A stretch of 5,275 bases of DNA from the NCBI GenBank assembly GCA_018674025.1, contig JABHBC010000037.1, positions 1-5,275 of the forward strand. The letters run 5' to 3'. Shown here piece after piece: positions 1 to 5,275 of this stretch. Numbering within the stretch: the first letter of the stretch is position 1; each line of letters begins with the position of its first letter. The notes beneath the pieces were generated by a model. That model had not been told where the DNA came from. It was given only the letters and a program-made list of their open reading frames with translations, and did not search any database. This stretch comes from Flavobacteriaceae bacterium (GTDB lineage: Bacteria > Bacteroidota > Bacteroidia > Flavobacteriales > Flavobacteriaceae). The translations under genes and the position numbers were made by a program.

Positions 1-1511
1 ATGAACCAGGGGTGATTATTTAACTCAAAAATTTCAACTAAACTTGTTTTAGAATTAATTCCTGACGCTATGAATCCTTTTGATTGGAATTCATCTAAAT
101 AATCATTGTTGAATTCATACCTGTGTCTATGTCTTTCATGAATAACATTAGAACTATATATATCTCTAATATTTGATGATTTTTTTAATTCACACTCCCA
201 AGACCCTAAACGCATAGTACCACCCTTGTTTACGATATTTTTTTGACTTTTCATTAAATCAATCACCGGATGAGCGACATTATTATTCATTTCAGTAGAG
301 TTGGAATCTTTAAGATTTAAAACATTTCTAGCAAATTCAATTACAGCCATTTGCATACCTAAACATATTCCAAAAAAAGGAATATGATTTGTTCTTACAT
401 AATTGATTGCTAAGATTTTTCCTTCAATTCCTCTTTCTCCAAATCCAGGTGCAACTAATACACCATTTAGAGATCTAAGTTTAGAAGTAACATTTTCTTT
501 TGTGATATACTCTGAATGAATTGATACAATTTCAACATCAACTTCATTCTCTGAACCGGCATGAATAAATGATTCTAAAATAGATTTATAAGAATCTTTA
601 AGTTCTACATATTTACCAATTAATCCAACTTTAATTTTATTTTTGGGGTTTTTGTACCTTTTTAGAAAACCGTTCCATACATCTAAATTTGGTGTTTCAC
701 TTTTTAAATTTAATTTTTTTAGCACAACCTTGTCTAAACCTTCATTTAACATCAAATTTGGCACATCATATATAGTGGATGCATCTATAGATTGAATTAC
801 AGATTCTTTATCAACATTACAAAACCTAGCTAATTTGGCTTTAATATTATCTCCAATATCATGTTCTGTCCTACATACTAAAATATCTGCTTGTACTCCA
901 CTTTCCATCAAAGTCTTAACACTGTGTTGAGTAGGCTTTGTTTTTAATTCTTTTGCTGCAGATAAATAAGGGATTAAAGTTAGGTGAATAGCTAATACAT
1001 TTGATTGTCCAAGATCCCATTTCATTTGTCTTAAAGCCTCTATGTAAGGGAGAGATTCAATATCACCTACAGTACCCCCAATTTCAGTAATTATAATATC
1101 ATAATCACCTGTTTTTCCTAAAAACTGAATTCTTTCTTTGATCTCATCTGTAATATGAGGAATTACTTGTACTGTTTTACCTAAAAAATCTCCTTTTCTT
1201 TCCTTTTCAATGACACTCTTATAAATTTTACCTGTAGTAACATTATTTGCTTGTGAAGTCGGAACATTTAAAAATCTTTCATAATGGCCTAAATCTAAAT
1301 CTGTTTCAGCTCCATCATCAGTAACATAACACTCTCCGTGTTCATAAGGATTTAAAGTTCCTGGATCTATATTTATATATGGATCTAATTTTTGGATTGT
1401 GACAGAGTAACCTTGGGATTGAAGTAATTTTGCAAGTGAAGCGGCAATGATTCCTTTACCTAATGATGAAGAACCTCCTCCTGTGACAAATATATATTTA
1501 GTAGATGACAT
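1..1511 (-). CDS. pyrG: CTP synthase (glutamine-hydrolysing), 3' end cut by window edge
   Basis: Makes CTP from UTP, ATP and glutamine in the cytoplasm, the last step of de novo pyrimidine nucleotide synthesis. I translated it by hand and it is open for 503 codons without a frameshift. The N-terminal synthetase domain (about residues 1-290) has the P-loop GGGSSSLGKG (11-20), KLDPYINIDPG (41-51), the expected metal ligands D73 (in DLDLGHYERF) and E143 (in EIGGTVGDIES), and the UTP/CTP-site motif KTKPTQHSV (190-198). The class I glutaminase domain starts near residue 294 and has APGFGERG (354-361) and the nucleophile C383 in GICLGMQ. The visible part ends at HPWF, just before the QFHPE block, so the catalytic His and Glu lie outside the window; family proteins are about 535-540 residues. 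The ATG at 1511 matches the usual family N-terminus (MSSTKYIFVTGG). The P-loop has Gly-Ser where most relatives have Val-Val or Val-Thr. It follows the LysM gene by 67 bases that contain a promoter candidate. Confidence 0.97.
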   Translation of the reverse strand, partial: MSSTKYIFVTGGGSSSLGKGIIAASLAKLLQSQGYSVTIQKLDPYINIDPGTLNPYEHGECYVTDDGAETDLDLGHYERFLNVPTSQANNVTTGKIYKSVIEKERKGDFLGKTVQVIPHITDEIKERIQFLGKTGDYDIIITEIGGTVGDIESLPYIEALRQMKWDLGQSNVLAIHLTLIPYLSAAKELKTKPTQHSVKTLMESGVQADILVCRTEHDIGDNIKAKLARFCNVDKESVIQSIDASTIYDVPNLMLNEGLDKVVLKKLNLKSETPNLDVWNGFLKRYKNPKNKIKVGLIGKYVELKDSYKSILESFIHAGSENEVDVEIVSIHSEYITKENVTSKLRSLNGVLVAPGFGERGIEGKILAINYVRTNHIPFFGICLGMQMAVIEFARNVLNLKDSNSTEMNNNVAHPVIDLMKSQKNIVNKGGTMRLGSWECELKKSSNIRDIYSSNVIHERHRHRYEFNNDYLDEFQSKGFIASGINSKTSLVEIFELNNHPWF

Positions 1512-1514
1512 GTA

Positions 1515-1529
1515 TGCGTTATAAACGCA
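1515..1529 (-). promoter_or_regulatory. Perfect 6-bp dyad before the pyrG start
   Basis: The minus strand reads TGCGTT-TAT-AACGCA, a perfect inverted repeat with a 3-base centre. It lies between the promoter candidate and the ATG and ends three bases before the start codon. It would sit at or near the 5' end of the pyrG transcript. As RNA it could form a small hairpin covering the ribosome-binding region. As DNA it could be a repressor site overlapping the transcription start. It is not a terminator, because the stem is short and no U-run follows. The symmetry is directly visible; the role is inference. Confidence 0.4.
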
Positions 1530-1531
1530 AA

Positions 1532-1564
1532 CAAATTTAGGGATTTAGTTTGAATTTAAGTCAA
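1532..1564 (-). promoter_or_regulatory. Bacteroidota-type promoter candidate for pyrG
   Basis: On the minus strand TTG (1564-1562) is followed after 22 bases by TAAATTTG (1539-1532), an exact match to the TAnnTTTG -7 element of Bacteroidota primary-sigma promoters. The spacing lies inside the 17-23 bp range reported for Flavobacterium promoters. Transcription would begin a few bases below 1532, giving a very short leader of roughly 15-20 nt before the ATG at 1511. The exact match and its place in an intergenic gap favour function. However, both elements are short and the region is AT-rich, so chance remains possible. Confidence 0.55.
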
Positions 1565-1578
1565 TTCTAGACAAATTA

Positions 1579-3456
1579 TTAATCAACTACTTTTAACTCA
1601 AGATTTTCATACTTAATGATAAATGTAGATATATTTCTATAACCTAAACTGTCTTTGTTTTTTAAGTATTTAAATTTATTTTCAATATGTTCTGTCTCAG
1701 TAAAATCAGAACTATTGAAATTAATTTCATCAGAACTTAACCTTAATAAAAGGTCTAAGATAAGATCATAGCCACGAATCACATACTTATTGGGTATAAA
1801 ATTATAAATACTGCTAAAATTTTTAATAAAATTTGAGTATAATTTAAAATCTAGTGGCTTTTTAATCGACGGATAATGAAATTTTAGGTTTGATAAATTG
1901 TAATTAGAAATATTATTACCTGAAAATGCTTTATTAGAAGAAGTAGTATACAAAGAAATCTGAATAGAATCGTTTACAAATGAATTTAATATACTTGTCA
2001 CATTTGAAACAAATCCTTGGTCTTTAGTTTCTAAGAAGATAATATTCTTTTTATCAACAAAAGTCGAATCTAAATCATCTAAAACCAAAGATTTTGTGTC
2101 AACTCCAGATTCATTAATTGTTGAATAAAATTGAGTTGCATTTTTAAACCTCTCTTTAAGTTTATTACTTGTAATTAAATTTTCAGAATCAGAAATAATA
2201 TATTTTTTACTTAAAGTAGTATCTGATTCTACAAAAGATACTATCCTTTCATATAAAATATCATCCTCTGTAATTGTATTAATAACATTATTTGAATAAG
2301 TAACTTTACTTAGGGGTGAAACAAGTAGAACAGGTTCATTTTTTAATAATTTTGATGTGTAATTAAATGCTTTTGGAGTCAAAGGACCAATAACTAAATC
2401 ATAATTTTTTATATCATAATTATTTATAATTTCATAAATATCAGCTTCAGAAGAATTATTAATATCAAAAACATTCATCTGTACAGGAATTCCATAACTT
2501 GTAATAGAATCAATTGCTAGAGAACTACCCAAATAAAAATCTAATGATAAATTTAAAAGTTTATCATTATTTAATTGACTTTTTGCTATTTGCAAAGAAT
2601 CAAAATTTATATTGTTAAGGCCAAATGGTAGTAAAAGAGCAATTTTTTTCTTGCTAAAATCTGTTAAGTTTAATATTTGATCTTTAACTAAATTTTCATT
2701 CTCATCTATAAGTTTAGGTAATTTAAGTATCATACCTTCTTTTAATTCACTAGTAATTAAATATGGATTTAAGGACTTAATAATTTTTTCATCAATACCT
2801 AACTTTATTTTCAATCTATAAAATCCTTCTTTGGGTAACACTTTGTAATAAGCATAATTTTCATCAATTACATTTAGCTTATCTAAATTAATATTTGGAA
2901 CGAGAATTTTTTCTGATACCTTTAAAAAAGTTCCAATTTGAGGATTAATTAATTCTAATTGATCAACTGTTATTCCATACTTGTAGGCTATTCTCCATTT
3001 ACCTTCTTTTGGTTTAACCGAATAATATTTAACCTGATTTGGGATTTCTTTGATTGAACCTTCTGACAATGGAATTAAAGGAATTTTGATTGATGTGCCT
3101 TTGTCTAATTTATCTGAACTTAAATTATTAAAGTTTTTAATTAAATTTACATCCACATCGTAAAGATTAGAAATCTTAATTAAGGTTTGTTTTCTTTTTA
3201 CTTTGTGTAAAATATAATCACTGTCATCAAAAATTAAATCGATTTTTTTTGGAATTATTACCTCATCACCAACTTTGAGGGTTTTGTTCAAAATATTTGG
3301 GTTTAAAGCTAAAAAATCAAAGGAAGAGATAGCTCTATCAAAGCAAAAAGAGTCAATGGTTTGATTAGTTTGAATAACTTCTTTGAGGAATGTTTGTGAA
3401 GAAATATTTACACAAACAAATAACAAAAGAAAAGAAAATTTGATTTTAGTATACAT
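1579..3456 (-). CDS. Secreted LysM-repeat protein with periplasmic-binding-protein (type 1) fold
   Basis: Predicted periplasmic or wall-associated protein of 625 residues. Residues 1-21 look like a Sec signal peptide: K4/K6, a hydrophobic core FSFLLLFVCV, and cleavage after SSQ. C15 is preceded by LFV, not a lipobox, so a lipoprotein is unlikely. Three LysM modules can be read at about 81-127, 143-188 and 202-248, each ending in an IP/VP/LP-type strand; 22-70 looks like a fourth, degenerate one (ALNPNI...VGDEVIIP). LysM modules bind N-acetylglucosamine polymers such as peptidoglycan. From about 271 (KKIALLLPFG) to the end it resembles type 1 solute-binding/receptor-ligand folds: SLDFYLGSSLA, DLVIGPLTP (353-361), PVLLVSPLS (375-383) and YVIRGYDLILDLL (558-570). 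Such LysM-PBP proteins in Bacteroidota are often named as amino-acid ABC transporter binding proteins, but no permease or ATPase gene is visible here and the ligand is unknown. A cell-wall role, by loose analogy with the PBP-fold activator LpoA, is only a guess. The ATG abuts the guaA stop; no alternative start preserves the signal peptide. Confidence 0.88.
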   Translation of the reverse strand: MYTKIKFSFLLLFVCVNISSQTFLKEVIQTNQTIDSFCFDRAISSFDFLALNPNILNKTLKVGDEVIIPKKIDLIFDDSDYILHKVKRKQTLIKISNLYDVDVNLIKNFNNLSSDKLDKGTSIKIPLIPLSEGSIKEIPNQVKYYSVKPKEGKWRIAYKYGITVDQLELINPQIGTFLKVSEKILVPNINLDKLNVIDENYAYYKVLPKEGFYRLKIKLGIDEKIIKSLNPYLITSELKEGMILKLPKLIDENENLVKDQILNLTDFSKKKIALLLPFGLNNINFDSLQIAKSQLNNDKLLNLSLDFYLGSSLAIDSITSYGIPVQMNVFDINNSSEADIYEIINNYDIKNYDLVIGPLTPKAFNYTSKLLKNEPVLLVSPLSKVTYSNNVINTITEDDILYERIVSFVESDTTLSKKYIISDSENLITSNKLKERFKNATQFYSTINESGVDTKSLVLDDLDSTFVDKKNIIFLETKDQGFVSNVTSILNSFVNDSIQISLYTTSSNKAFSGNNISNYNLSNLKFHYPSIKKPLDFKLYSNFIKNFSSIYNFIPNKYVIRGYDLILDLLLRLSSDEINFNSSDFTETEHIENKFKYLKNKDSLGYRNISTFIIKYENLELKVVD

Positions 3457-3465
3457 TTACTCCCA
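3451..3465 (-). promoter_or_regulatory. Zero-gap stop/start junction guaA-LysM gene
   Basis: The minus strand reads GGGAG-TAA-ATG: the guaA stop codon is followed directly by the start codon of the LysM/PBP gene, with no base between. The ribosome-binding region of the second gene therefore lies wholly inside the last codons of guaA. The purine run GGGAG is only three bases from the ATG, closer than a normal Shine-Dalgarno, and it encodes the conserved Trp-Glu end of GuaA, so it need not have been selected as a ribosome site. The arrangement implies one mRNA and probable translational coupling. Confidence 0.6.
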
Positions 3466-4989
3466 TTCAATTGTAGCTGGTGGTTTAGAACTTATATCGT
3501 AAACTACACGATTCACACCTTTAACTCTATTAATAATTTTATTTGAAATTTGTTGAAGGAATTTATAAGGCAGATCTACCCAATCAGCAGTCATCCCATC
3601 TGTACTTTCAACAGCTCTTAAAGCAACACATTTCTCATAAGTTCTTTCATCTCCCATAACCCCTACACTATTAACAGGCAGTAACATTGCTCCAGCTTGC
3701 CATACTTTATCATATAAACCCCATTCTTTTAAACCTTCTATAAAAATATGATCAACTTCCTGTAAAATATTAACTTTTTCTCTTGTAATATCACCAAGTA
3801 TTCTAATACCTAAACCCGGCCCAGGAAAAGGGTGTCTACCGAGTAATTTAGAATCAATACCTAACGATGCACCAACTCTTCTTACTTCATCTTTAAATAA
3901 CAACTTTAATGGTTCAACAACACTTAGCTTCATGTAATCTGGCAAACCACCAACATTGTGATGACTTTTGATTGTTGCTGATGGACCTCCAGTTGCAGAA
4001 ATACTCTCTATAACATCAGGGTAAATTGTTCCTTGAGCTAACCAATTAGCATTAGATATTTTTTTAGATTCGTCATCAAATGCTTCAATAAAAACTCTAC
4101 CAATAGTTTTTCTTTTCAATTCAGGATCTTCTATTCCTTCGAGTGCGCTATAAAACTCACTAGAATAATCTATCCCTTTAACATTTAAATTCATGCCTTG
4201 GTATTGATTAAGTACATCTTGAAATTCATTTTTTCTAAGCAAACCATTATTAACAAAAACACAATTTAAGTTAGATCCAATGGCTCTGTGTAATAGAACA
4301 GCAGCAACTGTTGAGTCTACTCCACCAGAAAGTCCTAAAATTACTTTATCATCTCCAATTTTAGATTTTAATGATTCGACTGTCATGTCTACAAAAGAAT
4401 CAGGAGTCCAATCTTGTTTTAAATTCGAAATTTTAATGAGAAAATTTTCTAATATTTTTTTTCCATCAGTAGTATGGTATACCTCAGGATGAAATTGCAA
4501 AGCATATATGCTTTGATCATTAATCTTATAAGCTGCATTTTTTACATCATCAGTGCTGGCTAATAAATTCGAGTTAGATGGAAGTTCTTTAATCGTGTCA
4601 CTATGACTCATCCAAACTTGACTTCCAGCATTGATTGAAGAAAACAATAAATCATCTTGATTAATATAGCTTAGATTAGCTCTTCCGTATTCTCTAATGT
4701 TAGAGGCTGCTACTAATCCTCCAAACTGTTCTGCAATTAATTGAGCTCCGTAACAAACAGCCAATACTGGAAAATTATTTAATATAAAACTTAAATCAGG
4801 TTTTGGAGAATTTTTGTCACGAACTGAAAATGGACTACCAGACAAAATTACAGAACTGTAATTATTTAATTCTTTAGGAATTTTATTGAAAGGAAATATC
4901 TCGCAGTAAATATTTAATTCTCTTACTCTTCTGGCGATGAGCTGTGTATACTGAGAACCAAAATCTAAAATTAATACCTTATTTTGCAT
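3457..4989 (-). CDS. guaA: GMP synthase (glutamine-hydrolysing)
   Basis: Cytoplasmic enzyme that converts XMP to GMP using ATP and glutamine, the last step of de novo guanine nucleotide synthesis. At 510 residues it is a normal single-chain bacterial GuaA with all parts present. The class I glutaminase domain (about 1-190) opens with KVLILDFGSQYTQLIARRVRE and has the triad C79 (AVCYGAQ), H167 and E169 (LQFHPEV). The ATP-pyrophosphatase domain (about 195-390) carries the PP-loop SGGVDS (221-226), and the mobile segment with KSHHNVGGLP lies at 341-350. The C-terminal dimerisation/XMP domain includes RHPFPGPGLGIR (385-396) and ends in the conserved PPATIEWE. The ATG at 4989 gives the family's standard N-terminus. 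It lies 52 bases after bshC with no terminator between, and its stop touches the start of the LysM gene, so all three may be co-transcribed. No guanine or PurR-like control element was recognised in the short leader. Confidence 0.99.
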   Translation of the reverse strand: MQNKVLILDFGSQYTQLIARRVRELNIYCEIFPFNKIPKELNNYSSVILSGSPFSVRDKNSPKPDLSFILNNFPVLAVCYGAQLIAEQFGGLVAASNIREYGRANLSYINQDDLLFSSINAGSQVWMSHSDTIKELPSNSNLLASTDDVKNAAYKINDQSIYALQFHPEVYHTTDGKKILENFLIKISNLKQDWTPDSFVDMTVESLKSKIGDDKVILGLSGGVDSTVAAVLLHRAIGSNLNCVFVNNGLLRKNEFQDVLNQYQGMNLNVKGIDYSSEFYSALEGIEDPELKRKTIGRVFIEAFDDESKKISNANWLAQGTIYPDVIESISATGGPSATIKSHHNVGGLPDYMKLSVVEPLKLLFKDEVRRVGASLGIDSKLLGRHPFPGPGLGIRILGDITREKVNILQEVDHIFIEGLKEWGLYDKVWQAGAMLLPVNSVGVMGDERTYEKCVALRAVESTDGMTADWVDLPYKFLQQISNKIINRVKGVNRVVYDISSKPPATIEWE

Positions 4990-5041
4990 GTGTAAAAATA
5001 GAAATAGATTTTAAATTAATTGAGTAAATCAATGATTTTTT
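4990..5041 (-). other. Short bshC-guaA intergenic gap
   Basis: This gap of 52 very AT-rich bases separates the bshC stop from the guaA ATG. It holds a small palindrome (5026-5038) and no stem with a T-tract, so no terminator is seen. A TTG followed 23 bases later by TATTTCTA is at best a poor promoter match, because it lacks the TTTG core. No Shine-Dalgarno run precedes the guaA ATG. Read-through from bshC into guaA is the simplest reading. Confidence 0.5.
5026..5038. repeat. 13-base palindrome upstream of guaA
   Basis: The bases AAATCA-A-TGATTT form a perfect dyad with a single central base, just after the bshC stop codon. The one-base centre is too small for a tight RNA hairpin of the full stem, so if it does anything it would more likely be a protein-binding site on DNA. 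In sequence this AT-rich a palindrome of this size can arise by chance, and no known operator was recognised. Confidence 0.25.
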
Positions 5042-5275
5042 TTATAATTCTATGATTGAAAATTTATTGTTTAATGGATGAATATTATCCTTTAAAGTTT
5101 TAATAAATTCATCTCCGTACAGACAATAAAATTCAGCAAAATTAACACTCCGTTCCTGTAATGACTTATTAGGAAACAGATCGTCTTGGATAGCAGTAAT
5201 CCTATCTAAATGTGATTTGTGTTTTATTCTGTTTGCTTTTAATAATCTTTTTTCTAAATTTTTTAATCCCTTAAG
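5042..5275 (-). CDS. bshC: Bacillithiol biosynthesis cysteine-adding enzyme BshC, C-terminal 77 residues
   Basis: This is the 3' end of a gene whose start lies beyond the window edge. The visible reading frame is open from base 5275 to a TAA at 5044-5042. It starts with a charged, Leu-rich helical stretch (LKGLKNLEKRLLKANRIK), continues through HLDRITAIQDDLFPN, and has LQERSVNFAEFY followed by YGDEF. The LFPN-x-SLQER-x-xNF-x-x-FY pattern is the hallmark C-terminal block of BshC; in the family this region forms a coiled-coil dimerisation segment. BshC adds cysteine to GlcN-malate in the last step of making bacillithiol, a low-molecular-weight thiol used by Firmicutes and many Bacteroidota. Full family members are about 530 residues, so most of the protein is not seen. 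From memory, bshC next to guaA is a common flavobacterial order. Assignment rests on the C-terminal motif only. Confidence 0.87.
   Translation of the reverse strand, partial: LKGLKNLEKRLLKANRIKHKSHLDRITAIQDDLFPNKSLQERSVNFAEFYCLYGDEFIKTLKDNIHPLNNKFSIIEL

Larger units (their letters stand above)
1512..1578 (-). other. Intergenic leader between LysM/PBP gene and pyrG
   Basis: This 67-base gap is the longest in the window. Read on the minus strand, a second in-frame stop follows the LysM gene's stop at once (TAATAA, 1581 to 1576). Then come a TTG/TAAATTTG promoter candidate and a short dyad ending three bases before the pyrG ATG. I see no Shine-Dalgarno-like purine run before pyrG, which fits the weak use of that signal in Bacteroidota. 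No T-tract follows the dyad, so nothing here looks like an intrinsic terminator, and read-through from the upstream genes is plausible. Confidence 0.6.

Noticed and set aside
1515..1529. The dyad after the LysM gene as an intrinsic terminator.
   Set aside because: The stem is only 6 bp with few G-C pairs. On the minus strand it is followed by TACATG, not a T-run, and it sits immediately before the pyrG start.
3400..3456. Lipoprotein signal at C15 of the LysM/PBP protein.
   Set aside because: The residues before the Cys are Leu-Phe-Val. A lipobox needs a small residue (Gly, Ala or Ser) at -1, and a normal signal-peptidase-I site (SSQ) follows the hydrophobic core.
4280..4492. A 70-codon open frame on the plus strand.
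   Set aside because: It lies wholly antisense inside guaA, over the PP-loop region, whose minus-strand translation is fully conserved. Its product has no recognisable motif, and it is best seen as a shadow frame.
4990..5025. A Bacteroidota promoter for guaA (TTG followed by TATTTCTA or TATTTTTA).
   Set aside because: The -7 element lacks the TTTG core, and such T/A runs are expected by chance in this AT-rich gap.
1..5275. Mobile elements, CRISPR repeats, tRNA/rRNA genes, or a novel defence or RNA system.
   Set aside because: The window is almost completely filled by four conserved genes with intact frames. The gaps are 0, 52 and 67 bases, and I saw no repeats or terminal inverted repeats of useful length.

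Overview
The window comes from an AT-rich genome (about 30% G+C by eye, not counted) that looks like a member of the Bacteroidota, most probably a flavobacterium and possibly a marine, small-genome type. Four lines of evidence support this. The CTP synthase and GMP synthase sequences read like flavobacterial homologues. The C-terminus of a bacillithiol enzyme, BshC, lies directly upstream of guaA. A protein combining LysM modules with a periplasmic-binding-protein fold, a Bacteroidota-typical architecture, sits between the two synthases. A match to the Bacteroidota promoter pattern (TTG, then TAnnTTTG) precedes pyrG.

All genes are on the minus strand, so transcription runs from high to low coordinates. 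In that order: the last 77 codons of bshC (5275 to 5042, start outside the window); a 52-base gap with no terminator; guaA, complete (4989 to 3457); a 625-residue secreted LysM/PBP-like protein (3456 to 1579) whose ATG touches the guaA stop codon; a 67-base gap with a good promoter candidate and a 6-bp dyad; and pyrG (1511 to 1), cut by the window edge about 30 to 40 codons before its expected end. There are no RNA genes, mobile elements, CRISPR arrays or convincing terminators, and no credible plus-strand gene. No gene-free stretch exceeds 70 bases.

GuaA (XMP to GMP) and PyrG (UTP to CTP) are both glutamine-dependent, ATP-using amidotransferases with class I GATase domains, and both make nucleotides for RNA, DNA and activated precursors. 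The envelope gene between them is tightly joined to guaA. The layout suggests a guaA-LysM unit, perhaps transcribed together with bshC, followed by pyrG with its own promoter and possibly read-through from upstream. This is housekeeping territory. The points worth a second look are the uncharacterised LysM/PBP fusion, the zero-gap junction, the altered P-loop of PyrG, and the promoter-dyad pair in front of pyrG. I see no sign of a defence system or a novel mobile system.
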